A stretch of 58,669 nucleotides of DNA from CAUVKI01 sp963552605 (GTDB taxonomy: Bacteria > Bacillota > Clostridia > Tissierellales > Peptoniphilaceae), in the NCBI GenBank assembly GCA_963552605.1, contig CAUVKI010000008.1, positions 1 to 58,669 on the forward strand, in the 5' to 3' direction. The position numbers and the translations under genes were made by a program. The notes below the pieces were generated by a model. The model was not told the DNA's origin and did not search any database. It was given only the letters and a program-made list of their open reading frames with translations. Shown here in pieces: positions 35,284 to 43,551 of the stretch (positions are counted from its first letter, which is position 1; the number at the start of each line of letters is the position of its first letter).

Positions 35284-35972
35284 ATTTTCATTCCCCCCGC
35301 CTGCAAATAAACCACTGTGAGAATTGTCCATACCGCTATTGCCGCAAGGTCGAGCAATCTGAACTTGCTCTCATAATAGCTTCCTCTTATTCCCGGAGTT
35401 TCAGCTCCTCTGGCAACCGCCGAAACGGAAAGTCGGTCGGCTGTCGTGAGGACTCTGAAAAGAAATGGTATTAAAACATACTCACAGCTTAAGACGGGAT
35501 GTTTAATAATATAACCTAGCTCCGTCATTCCTCTGTTTTTCATAGAAAGAGAAACGCTCCTAAGCTCGGATTTGGCAGTGGGAAAAAATCGAAATACCAC
35601 AAGAAACCCCAATATTACAGAGGTGGGCGTATGTATCCTGCTTAGGAATGACGAAAGCTCCCCGGGGTGAGTTGTAATCAAATCCCAAGATGCCAATACA
35701 ACGGGCGACAAATTCCAAAACAACAGCACATAAAATTCCGAAAATATAATCATATGGAAGCCGTGGAATCGAATTGCATAGAGTAATATTCCAAGCACCG
35801 CATAAAATATTCCATATGAAAATATCACGCTATATTTTTTTTGAATCGCCAACTGCAAAAAACCAAACAGTGCCAGCGTGCCTATAAGAATAATATCTTT
35901 GCTCAGAGAAACGGCTACGAGCACGCAAACAATAGTCCATATTTTTGAAAACACCGATAAGGATATTTTCAT
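35280..35972 (-). CDS. ECF transporter T component (second module)
   Basis: A 230-aa EcfT-like membrane protein. The coupling motifs appear as SMKNRGMTELG and RLSVSAVARGAETPG. It overlaps the S gene by one base upstream and the ATPase by four bases downstream, so the three subunits are made together. It is a divergent paralogue of the T protein at 31642-32376. Confidence 0.88.
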   Translation of the reverse strand: MKISLSVFSKIWTIVCVLVAVSLSKDIILIGTLALFGFLQLAIQKKYSVIFSYGIFYAVLGILLYAIRFHGFHMIIFSEFYVLLFWNLSPVVLASWDLITTHPGELSSFLSRIHTPTSVILGFLVVFRFFPTAKSELRSVSLSMKNRGMTELGYIIKHPVLSCEYVLIPFLFRVLTTADRLSVSAVARGAETPGIRGSYYESKFRLLDLAAIAVWTILTVVYLQAGGMKI

Positions 35973-36568
35973 CAGAGAAGTCCAGCCTTTTTGAAGTGCT
36001 TATTCATAAGCTTATTTCCTATAAGACTTCCAATAAGTCCCATCGCTGCTGTGAAGATTACAATAAATGCAACCCATTCGGGTGAGGTGTAATATTCCAC
36101 ATAGGAATCTATATAATTTTGCTCCATACCGCTCTTTAGAGCGAAGTCATAGTAAGTATCCCAAAAGAACCAAATCGGAAGTATGTTTATTCCATTATAT
36201 AACAGACTTGCCGCAGTCCATGATGCCGTGATTTGTTTCGGAGTTCTTGATGAAACATCCTTCCATAAAATAATTTCGCATATAATCCCGTTTATAAAGA
36301 AAAGAGGCAAAAGATACCAGTTCCCCATCATAAGAAAAATGCTCCCTATTATGGTCATATATACGAGCGAGACAAAATGTTTTCTTACACGATGTAAAAG
36401 AAGGCAATAGACAGGTGCGCAAAGGAACATGGTAAATCCTACGGATAAAACCATACTGACAAAATGATTCATCATACACACCATATTTACTATAAGCTGT
36501 ACCATTATCAGCACTATGCTTAGAAGTACAGTCGTTATTACATCTTTCACGGTCCATTTGGAGTCCAT
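35972..36568 (-). CDS. ECF transporter S component, MptD/Trep_Strep family (second module)
   Basis: A 198-aa membrane protein with about six helices (TTVLLSIVLIMVQLIVNMVC, HFVSLVYMTIIGSIFLMMG and others), ending KHFKKAGLL like its paralogue in the first module. I use the ATG at 36568 (MDSKWTVKDV) with AGGGAGA upstream; the earlier start at 36637 would lie inside the methyltransferase gene. It should set the substrate of the second ECF transporter. Confidence 0.8.
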   Translation of the reverse strand: MDSKWTVKDVITTVLLSIVLIMVQLIVNMVCMMNHFVSMVLSVGFTMFLCAPVYCLLLHRVRKHFVSLVYMTIIGSIFLMMGNWYLLPLFFINGIICEIILWKDVSSRTPKQITASWTAASLLYNGINILPIWFFWDTYYDFALKSGMEQNYIDSYVEYYTSPEWVAFIVIFTAAMGLIGSLIGNKLMNKHFKKAGLL

Positions 36569-36570
36569 TT

Positions 36571-37323
36571 TTATTCTCCCTTTCTCATCTTTATTAAAAA
36601 AGTCGGCATTGTACTGTACCTTTTTGCATAAAAGCAATTCCAGTACTTATCCTCGGAAAGTCTTTTTACTTCAATGTTTTTAAATCCGAGTTCCCTGCAT
36701 ATTCCAATATCCCATTCGGGGCGTTTACTATACGCAAGCGGAAGCTTAGCCATATAGGACATCATTTCCGAATCGTGGTAATAGTCTTTAAACTCTCCGT
36801 ATAATTTTATAAGCTCCGCTTCGTCAGCACGAAATTTTTTTGCCGCTTCATCATTCCACAAAGGGAAGTACCAATTTGCGTCCATATTTAGTGCCGTACC
36901 ATAGGGCTTCAATAACCTTTTCCATTCCCCGTAAATTTTTTTCGGTTCCAAAAACAGCCAAAATGCGTGTCTTGAAACTACAGCGTCGAATGAATTATCC
37001 GAAAAACCGCTTTGATGTGCATCCTTAGTTAAAAATTCAATCTTATCGGAGAGTCCGAGTTCATTCGCCGCTACTTTGCCCGCTTCGAGCATTTCCAAAT
37101 TAGTATCTATGGCAGTAACAGACCAGCCAATTTTTGCAAGAAGGATTGCCAAAAATCCGGTTCCGCACCCAACGTCCAAAGCTTTTTTCCCACTGCATTC
37201 ACTTAGGCTCTCCTTGAGAAGTTCATTCCATATCCCGCCTCTTTCACAAAGCTCCTTCATATGAAACGCTTTCATATTCATAGCTTGCTCCGACCATTTC
37301 TTCTCCAAGTTTTTTTTATCCAT
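36571..37323 (-). CDS. Class I SAM-dependent methyltransferase
   Basis: A 250-aa Rossmann-fold methyltransferase with motif I LDVGCGTGFLAILLA, the acidic motif II TAIDTNLEML and the post-motif SFDAVVSRHAFWLF. The acceptor is unknown. It sits between the ABC pair and the second S component, overlapping the upstream ABC gene by eight bases, so it belongs to this transport operon. Methyltransferases in this setting could modify an imported chelate, a tetrapyrrole or a siderophore-like compound; this is inference. Confidence 0.85.
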   Translation of the reverse strand: MDKKNLEKKWSEQAMNMKAFHMKELCERGGIWNELLKESLSECSGKKALDVGCGTGFLAILLAKIGWSVTAIDTNLEMLEAGKVAANELGLSDKIEFLTKDAHQSGFSDNSFDAVVSRHAFWLFLEPKKIYGEWKRLLKPYGTALNMDANWYFPLWNDEAAKKFRADEAELIKLYGEFKDYYHDSEMMSYMAKLPLAYSKRPEWDIGICRELGFKNIEVKRLSEDKYWNCFYAKRYSTMPTFLIKMRKGE

Positions 37324-39064
37324 TGCTTACCCCCTCTATTTTCCACCTTGCCGCTTCTTCTCTGATACTGACAAAATGCTTATAGAGTCCTTCTTTCTGA
37401 ATAAGCTCTGAATGTTTTCCCTCCTGCACGATTCTTCCCTTGTCAAGGACGATAATTTTATCCGCTTTGCGTATGGTATTCAAACGGTGAGCTATCATAA
37501 TGAGAGTTTTGTCTTTTGTAAGATGAGCTATAGCTTTTTGCAATTCGTATTCATTTTCCGGATCCACACTTGCTGTCGCTTCATCCAAAATTACAACGGG
37601 TGCGTCTTTTAAAATCGCTCTGGCTATCGAAATCCGCTGTTTCTCCCCACCCGACAAATCAGCTCCGTTCTCTCCGACTTTCGTCTGATATCCGTCAGGG
37701 AGAGCGGAAATAAAATTGTGGCATAAGGCCTGCTTTGCCGCAGAAATCACCTCGTCCATAGTTGCATTCGGATTTCCGAAACGGATATTATTTTCTATCG
37801 TGTCCTCAAATAGATAGACCTTTTGGAAAACTATTGTAAAATTCTTCAAAAGACTGTCGCAGGTATAGTCTTTCACATTGATACCTCCGAGTGATATTTC
37901 TCCGTGCCTTACATCCCAGAAGCGAGCAATCAAACTGCAAAGAGTTGTCTTTCCCGAACCTGAAGGTCCCACAATTGCACAGCTTGTTCCCTGCGGTATA
38001 GTGAAACTCACATTATGTATGATTTCTTTCTTATCGTAGGAAAAGGATATATTTTTGACCTCAATGTCAAAATTATTCGGAGTAAGTTCTTCACCGTTTT
38101 CATCAAGAAGCGGCATATCCGATATCTCCTCAAGCCTGTCAAGAGAAGCATCCACCACTCTGGCAACAGCCGCCGTGCTCCCTGCAAGTTCTATGCTCTT
38201 ATAAATCATAAAGCTCGCAACTATGAGCAATAGACATTTTTCCGAGTTTATTTCTCCGTTAAGGAGAAGATAGGGAGCGATTACCAAAATTGCAGCTCTT
38301 ATCAGTTTAAATGTGCTCTGGAATGCGGCAGCCAAAGCGGAAAAAACCCTTTCAAGGATAATATTTGCTTCTGCACTCTTGTGGATTGCCGAGTTCACAG
38401 CTTTTCCCGAGCCTTCCGAAAGTCCGAAAGCTTTTACGACGGACATACCCTGAATGTATTCAAGTATTGCCACAACCAATTGCGCCTGCGCCGCCTGCCT
38501 TACGGGAGAATATTTTTCTCCGGCGAGCTGAGTTTTTGAATAGACAAAAAGCGAAATCAAAATCCCAAAAAGCATAAGCAGTCCTATTCTCCATTCATAT
38601 GAAAGAAGCCATAAAAGAATTATAAAAGCGTGAATAAATCCTCCCGCCACGGCTTCCAATACGGTTACGGCGGTTGTCTCAAGATCTCCAAGTGTTGTAG
38701 TTGCGGCAGCTGTAATATCACCCAAGCGGTGCTCGCTGAAATATCCCATAGGTGCCCGTTTTAATTTTTCCCCAAGCTCGGTTCTCCACTTTGTGCACAT
38801 AGCAAAACTTCCCAAGGTTCTTTTTACGGAGGAAAGGTTAATAAAAACGATTTTTCCAAAAACACTTAGAAGCATAATCCCCAAAGATTTCCATACTGCC
38901 GAATAAGAAAATTTACTTCCTGATATTTCGGAAAGAACCGTGAGAATTGCCATTATCGGGAGCATTTCAAAAAATGAGTGGCACATATGAAAAATAAAAG
39001 ACATAATGAGTCCTTTTCTTTCCTCTCCTGAAAAATCCAACAGTCGTTTTAGCGTTTTGGTCAT
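37316..39064 (-). CDS. ABC transporter, fused permease-ATPase (YbtQ/SiaE-like)
   Basis: A 582-aa type IV ABC half-transporter: six helices (residues about 15-310), then an ATPase with GPSGSGKTTLCS, LSGGEKQRISI and VILDEATASVDPENE. I use the ATG at 39064, overlapping the stop of the partner gene in ATGA. Pairs of this kind next to siderophore or haem systems (YbtP/YbtQ, IrtA/IrtB, SiaD/SiaE) have an exporter fold but act in iron or siderophore import in characterised cases. The direction of transport here is not shown by sequence. Confidence 0.88.
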   Translation of the reverse strand: MTKTLKRLLDFSGEERKGLIMSFIFHMCHSFFEMLPIMAILTVLSEISGSKFSYSAVWKSLGIMLLSVFGKIVFINLSSVKRTLGSFAMCTKWRTELGEKLKRAPMGYFSEHRLGDITAAATTTLGDLETTAVTVLEAVAGGFIHAFIILLWLLSYEWRIGLLMLFGILISLFVYSKTQLAGEKYSPVRQAAQAQLVVAILEYIQGMSVVKAFGLSEGSGKAVNSAIHKSAEANIILERVFSALAAAFQSTFKLIRAAILVIAPYLLLNGEINSEKCLLLIVASFMIYKSIELAGSTAAVARVVDASLDRLEEISDMPLLDENGEELTPNNFDIEVKNISFSYDKKEIIHNVSFTIPQGTSCAIVGPSGSGKTTLCSLIARFWDVRHGEISLGGINVKDYTCDSLLKNFTIVFQKVYLFEDTIENNIRFGNPNATMDEVISAAKQALCHNFISALPDGYQTKVGENGADLSGGEKQRISIARAILKDAPVVILDEATASVDPENEYELQKAIAHLTKDKTLIMIAHRLNTIRKADKIIVLDKGRIVQEGKHSELIQKEGLYKHFVSIREEAARWKIEGVSNG

Positions 39065-40809
39065 TGGGTTTTCTCCTTTCCGTCGTTTGCACTGATATGT
39101 GTCTTCCAAAGTGTTTCATAGAGCCCACACTTCTCCAAAAGCTCTTGGTGAATACCCTCCGCTTCAATTTTTCCGTGATTCATAACAATGATTTTGTCAG
39201 CTGAAACGATAGTTGAAAGTCGATGTGCAATAACGATTAAAGTCTTTCCCGCCACAAGTTTTCCTATCGAGCGTTGTATGATCGCTTCATTCTCAGGATC
39301 CGTAAATGCGGTTGCCTCGTCAAGCACGATTATCGGGCTGTCTTTTAAAATAGCTCTTGCTATTGCAATTCGCTGTTTCTCTCCGCCTGAGAGTTTATTT
39401 CCCCCATCGCCCGCAACGGTATCATATCCGCGAGGGAGAGATTTAATAAAATCATGGCAGCTTGCTTTTTTCGCCGCTTCTTCTATTTCTTTATCCGTAG
39501 CATCAGGTTTTCCTATGCGTATATTCTCCCTTATGGACATATGGAATAAATAATTATCCTGTGAAACATATGCCACCTGCTTCATAACCTGCGAAAGGGG
39601 GATTTTTCCCGTGTCCTTGCCCCCTATTATGACCGAGCCTTCATTTGCTTCCCAGAAAGAGGCAATCAGTCGGGCGATTGTAGATTTACCTGATCCGGAA
39701 GGACCGACAAAAGCCGTCATTCCATTCGGAACAGTTTTAAACGAAAGATCCTCAAAGATTTTTCTGTCATCATAAGCAAATGAAACATGCGAAAACTCGA
39801 TTTGATTTCCCGAAAGCTCAACATATTCCTTTGGACGGTTCATCTCTTTTGTTTCCAAAAGCTCCGCAATTTCCTTTACGGTGGAATCCACCATTGCAAG
39901 ACTGTCTGTGTAGCGAAGCGCCTGAATGAGCGGTGCGATAAGTCCGAGAGACAAGATAATGCAGGATATTAAAGTTTCGGCAGAAATACTCTTTTGCATA
40001 TAGAAAATACCGCCGAGCGGAAGCACTCCCAAAAGACTTGACGGAGCGATTGCAAGTCCCAAAGCATAATAGGGATTGGTCTTTTTAAACCAATCGGATT
40101 TGGCTCTCTCATTTTCTTTTGCCGCATCGGCATATTTTTTATAGGAGGTGCTGCTTTGATTGAATGTTTTTATCACTTCAATTCCGCCGATATATTCCAC
40201 GGTTGCTGCGTCCATATTTTTGCTTGCGGTAAGGACTTCGGCATAACGTTTCTCATAATCTTTCATCATTCCCATATAACAAACAAGCCCGATGGGAAAA
40301 GTGGCAAAAGCTATAAGAGCCAATCTCCAATCAAGGAAAAAGAAATATATAAACATCAAAATAGGTATAAGCAAGTTCGCCGTAAGCTCAGGTATCATGT
40401 GGGCAAGGGGCAGTTCCAATTTTTCCACTGTATCAACCAACATTGTCTTGAATTTTCCCGAGGGTGTATCGGATATAAAACCCATAGGAACACGGGAGAG
40501 CTTTTCCGTAATCTTGGTGCGGATATTTTCAAGCACCATAAACGCCGCACGGTGGGAACGTATAGTTGAAAGTGTGGACAAAGCAAGCTGTCCGAGATAG
40601 CCCGCAAGTGCAACAAGCGCCGCCATAACAACCGAAGTAAGGGTATAATCCCCGGAGCAAATCCTTATGATAATTCGAGATACGAAAAGGTAGGGGATAA
40701 TTCCCGATGCCGCACCTAAAACGGCTAAAATCACCGCACTTATCAGAAGTTTTTTGCAGGGATGTGCAAATTCGAGCAGATATTTTATGGAGCTTTTCTC
40801 TGTTTTCAT
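39061..40809 (-). CDS. ABC transporter, fused permease-ATPase (YbtP/SiaD-like)
   Basis: This is the partner half-transporter, also 582 aa, with Walker A GPSGSGKSTIAR, LSGGEKQRIAI and IVLDEATAFTDPENE. The AFTDPENE variant after Walker B is typical of the YbtP/IrtA subgroup. I use the ATG at 40809 because AGGGTGA lies seven bases upstream; a GTG at 40818 overlaps that site. It follows the TetR gene with an 11-base gap, so the regulator and transporter share one transcript. Confidence 0.88.
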   Translation of the reverse strand: MKTEKSSIKYLLEFAHPCKKLLISAVILAVLGAASGIIPYLFVSRIIIRICSGDYTLTSVVMAALVALAGYLGQLALSTLSTIRSHRAAFMVLENIRTKITEKLSRVPMGFISDTPSGKFKTMLVDTVEKLELPLAHMIPELTANLLIPILMFIYFFFLDWRLALIAFATFPIGLVCYMGMMKDYEKRYAEVLTASKNMDAATVEYIGGIEVIKTFNQSSTSYKKYADAAKENERAKSDWFKKTNPYYALGLAIAPSSLLGVLPLGGIFYMQKSISAETLISCIILSLGLIAPLIQALRYTDSLAMVDSTVKEIAELLETKEMNRPKEYVELSGNQIEFSHVSFAYDDRKIFEDLSFKTVPNGMTAFVGPSGSGKSTIARLIASFWEANEGSVIIGGKDTGKIPLSQVMKQVAYVSQDNYLFHMSIRENIRIGKPDATDKEIEEAAKKASCHDFIKSLPRGYDTVAGDGGNKLSGGEKQRIAIARAILKDSPIIVLDEATAFTDPENEAIIQRSIGKLVAGKTLIVIAHRLSTIVSADKIIVMNHGKIEAEGIHQELLEKCGLYETLWKTHISANDGKEKTQ

Positions 40810-40819
40810 AATTTTCACC

Positions 40820-41434
40820 CTATATAAATTTTAAGAGTGCTGCCCAGCCTGAGTTGAAGAATATGGCAAGCTCTTCTATATACTTCACAGCCTGTTCTCT
40901 CGTCATATCGTGAACAACGGTTTCAAATGCCGCCGTAAAATATGCGCTGGTGATCATATGGTGAAGCTCACGGCTGACACTTCCCGTGAGCTTTCCCTTT
41001 TCCCTGAGAATTTCATAATATTTTTCCGCCCGCTCCACCTCAAGCACCACGAGATCGTGAATATAATTTGCATACTTAGTTCCTTCCGCACAACATACGA
41101 TGAGTTTAAATTCATCAAATCGATCATAGATGTAATCCACAAAATGCCGCAAATATTTCGTAGAGAGTTCTCTGCTTTCGACTGTTTTTCCCGCAGGGAT
41201 TAAATCAAAATGTGCATCCTGAGCCGCTTTGAAATTTTCAACCAAACCGTCTGCCGCTTCAGATACAAGTGCTTCAAACAGAGCCGCTTTGTTGGGATAG
41301 TATCCGTAAAAAGCCCCTTTGGTAAATCCCGCCTCTGCCACAATCTTTCTTAGGGATGCATCTTTAAACCCTTTCTCCAAAAATTCCCGCTTCCCTACCT
41401 CCAATATTTTTTTCTGTGTTTCTGATATACTCAT
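40820..41434 (-). CDS. TetR-family transcriptional regulator
   Basis: The 204-aa protein has the TetR helix-turn-helix near the N-terminus (KILEVGKREFLEKGFKDASL, then KIVAEAGFTKGAFYGYYPNKAALF) and a helical ligand domain. It heads the minus-strand operon with the ABC pair, methyltransferase and second ECF module. A 30-bp palindrome on its own promoter implies self-repression that is lifted by a ligand, perhaps the transported compound or a metal status signal. Confidence 0.92.
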   Translation of the reverse strand: MSISETQKKILEVGKREFLEKGFKDASLRKIVAEAGFTKGAFYGYYPNKAALFEALVSEAADGLVENFKAAQDAHFDLIPAGKTVESRELSTKYLRHFVDYIYDRFDEFKLIVCCAEGTKYANYIHDLVVLEVERAEKYYEILREKGKLTGSVSRELHHMITSAYFTAAFETVVHDMTREQAVKYIEELAIFFNSGWAALLKFI

Positions 41435-41451
41435 AATTTTCCTCCAGACTT

Positions 41452-41481
41452 ATATACCGGTGGTATGTACCATCGGTATAT
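41452..41481. promoter_or_regulatory. TetR operator (30-bp palindrome)
   Basis: The left half ATATACCGGTGGTAT mirrors the right half GTACCATCGGTATAT. Thirteen of fifteen pairs match; the exceptions are one internal position and the central pair. It overlaps the -10 box of the TetR promoter and its likely start site, the classic place for TetR self-repression. It may also affect the divergent CbiA-like gene. Confidence 0.85.
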
Positions 41482-41506
41482 TAACGCAAGTTTTTTTATA
41501 GGTCAA
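41478..41506 (-). promoter_or_regulatory. Promoter of the TetR-ABC-ECF operon
   Basis: On the minus strand TTGACC (41506-41501), a 17-base spacer, then TAATAT (41483-41478). The -10 box overlaps the operator palindrome. Confidence 0.8.
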
Positions 41507-41561
41507 GAATTTTCTTTAAGATTTTTATTTGTGATATACTCTCAAGAAAAAAACAAAGGCG

Positions 41562-42854
41562 GTGAGAACTATTAAAGGATTTACCATAGGCGCACCCAAC
41601 AGCCGTTCGGGAAAGACGACTTTGACATCGGGTATTGTGAGGGCGTTTCGCAATAGAGGAATTGAAGTGCAAGGGGCAAAAACCGGACCGGATTTTGTGG
41701 ATACAGCTTATCTCTCTTATGCAGCAGGAGTTTCGGCGGCAAATTTTGACAGTCATATGATGGGAGCTTCGGGGATTTGTCAGGCAGCTTCTTCGTCAGC
41801 CGAGCTTCTTGTAGTGGAGGGAGTGATGGGATATTTTGACGGGATTTCGACTTCATTTGAGGGTTCTTCATATGACATAGCAAAAATTTTGAATATACCT
41901 TCAATCATTTGTTATTCCCCTTCCGGCGAATCGCTTACGGCAACAATAAAATTAAAGGGTATGATTGATTTTTCAAAAGGTCGGATAAAGGGAGCGGTTT
42001 TCAACAGAGTTTCTGAAAAATATTATAAAAATCTGAAAGCGATGCTTGAAACTCATACAGATATGAAAGCTTACGGATATTTGCCTGCGGATGAAAATAT
42101 TTCTATCCCCGAAGAGAAGCTTGGGCTTTCGATTTTGTCAGATGAAAATATGGATAATTTTATAGACGACGTTGCAAAAGCGGTGGAAAGAACCGTGGAC
42201 TTGGACGGAATATTAAAAATAGCCTCCGAAGTCAAAGCTGAACCATTTCCGACTTTTAAAAAGAGCGGCAAAAAAATTGCCGTTGCCTATGATGACGCTT
42301 TCCGTTTTTTATATAGAGATAATTTGAGAATTTTGGAAGTCTTGGGAGATGTAAAAAAATTCTCTCCGCTAAAAGATAAAGAAGTGCCTTTATGTGATTT
42401 TTTATATCTCCCCGGAGGTTTGCAGATGAGTTTTAGAAAGGAGTTGTCTGAAAATCGGGAGATGTTAAGAGCAATCAGAGAGTTTTCGGATCAGGGAGGA
42501 AAGATTTTTTCCGAGGGCGGAGGTTTTGAATATCTTTGCAAAAGAATGGGAGATGCAAAGATGACGGGAATCTTTCCTTTCGAAATAGTCCAAACCGAGA
42601 GATTAAATCGTTTCGGTTATCATCAATTAGTTTTTATGAAAGATACTTATCTTGGGCGAAAGGGTTTAAGTTATCCCTCCAAGGAGTATCACAAGACAAA
42701 GATTACAGGCTTAGCCGAAGGAGTGGCTGAGGTTTATAAAAACGGTGAAGCTGTGGGAACTGACGGGTTTGTTTGCAAAAACACCTTCGGAATGGAAAAC
42801 CATTTACACTTTTTGCACAATCCTATGCTGTGGGAAAAAATTTTGACCGAATGA
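41562..42854 (+). CDS. CobB/CbiA-like protein with altered glutaminase site
   Basis: The N-terminal half is a dethiobiotin-synthetase-like ATP domain (GAPNSRSGKTTLTSG, then GAKTGPDFVDTAYL). The C-terminal half is a class I glutamine amidotransferase-like domain as in cobyrinate a,c-diamide synthases. The nucleophile motif, normally ECGG, reads SEGGGF with Gly319 for Cys, while the terminal His is kept (NHLHFLHNP). It may use free ammonia, or do something else. No other cobalamin gene is near. The given start is a GTG, but AAGGCGGTG lies six bases before an ATT at 41571, giving I/M-KGFTIGAP, which aligns better with relatives. Confidence 0.8.
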   Translation: MRTIKGFTIGAPNSRSGKTTLTSGIVRAFRNRGIEVQGAKTGPDFVDTAYLSYAAGVSAANFDSHMMGASGICQAASSSAELLVVEGVMGYFDGISTSFEGSSYDIAKILNIPSIICYSPSGESLTATIKLKGMIDFSKGRIKGAVFNRVSEKYYKNLKAMLETHTDMKAYGYLPADENISIPEEKLGLSILSDENMDNFIDDVAKAVERTVDLDGILKIASEVKAEPFPTFKKSGKKIAVAYDDAFRFLYRDNLRILEVLGDVKKFSPLKDKEVPLCDFLYLPGGLQMSFRKELSENREMLRAIREFSDQGGKIFSEGGGFEYLCKRMGDAKMTGIFPFEIVQTERLNRFGYHQLVFMKDTYLGRKGLSYPSKEYHKTKITGLAEGVAEVYKNGEAVGTDGFVCKNTFGMENHLHFLHNPMLWEKILTE

Positions 42855-42867
42855 AAAGGAGGAAGCT

Positions 42868-43551
42868 ATGAAACACACTTATGATAACTGGTGGTCCGAT
42901 AAGGTCGGAGGAGATTTATCAATGGAGCGGGATCACGATAAGGGCTGGGAGAGAATTATAAGTTTATATGACCCCAAGGACATCATAGGAAAAAACATAC
43001 TTGATTTCGGCTGTAACAGGGGGAATTTCTTGCGAAAGCTATATGACAGATATCCTTTTAAAAGTGCGGTCGGTGTGGACTTAGCCACAAAGGCGATTCA
43101 GGCTGCCAGGGAAAATGTGGGAGATTATCCCGTGGAGTATGTGATTGAAAAGGACATAAGAAAATTGGATAAAAAATTCGACACCGCCGTAAGCACTTCG
43201 GTGTTATATTTGATTGAAGATTTGAATGAACATTTTTCCCAAATTTATGATGTGCTTGAGAATGGCGGAGTATATTATGCCACTTTTACCGACCAAACCA
43301 AAAACCCCAGCAAAGATTATTTATGGTCGGTGATTTTCAACTATGGGGCAACTCCTATGCAGGATCATTCCCTGACGGAAATAGTCGATCGCTTAAGAGA
43401 ACATTCGTTTAATGTGGAATTATTCCGTGAGCATCTGTCGGACGGCTGCGATGTGACCCGATATGATGATTTCTATTTGAATGTAGATGACTATTTGACG
43501 GCATATTACAACAACTCATTTTTAATCAAGGCTGTAAAGACGGAAGAATGA
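42868..43551 (+). CDS. Class I SAM-dependent methyltransferase
   Basis: A 227-aa methyltransferase with motif I LDFGCNRGNFLRKL, the acidic GVDLATKAI and the post-motif FDTAVSTSVLYLI. The acceptor is unknown. It is strongly initiated (AAAGGAGGAAGCT), starts 13 bases after the CbiA-like gene and overlaps the following lipoprotein gene in ATGA. It is distinct in sequence from the methyltransferase at 36571-37323. Confidence 0.85.
   Translation: MKHTYDNWWSDKVGGDLSMERDHDKGWERIISLYDPKDIIGKNILDFGCNRGNFLRKLYDRYPFKSAVGVDLATKAIQAARENVGDYPVEYVIEKDIRKLDKKFDTAVSTSVLYLIEDLNEHFSQIYDVLENGGVYYATFTDQTKNPSKDYLWSVIFNYGATPMQDHSLTEIVDRLREHSFNVELFREHLSDGCDVTRYDDFYLNVDDYLTAYYNNSFLIKAVKTEE

Noticed and set aside
41462..41570. 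Cobalamin riboswitch before the CbiA-like gene
   Set aside because: The gap is too short and holds a TetR-type palindrome and promoter; no B12-box was seen.
29783..43551. Genomic island of mobile origin
   Set aside because: No transposase, integrase, tRNA border or flanking direct repeats were seen.
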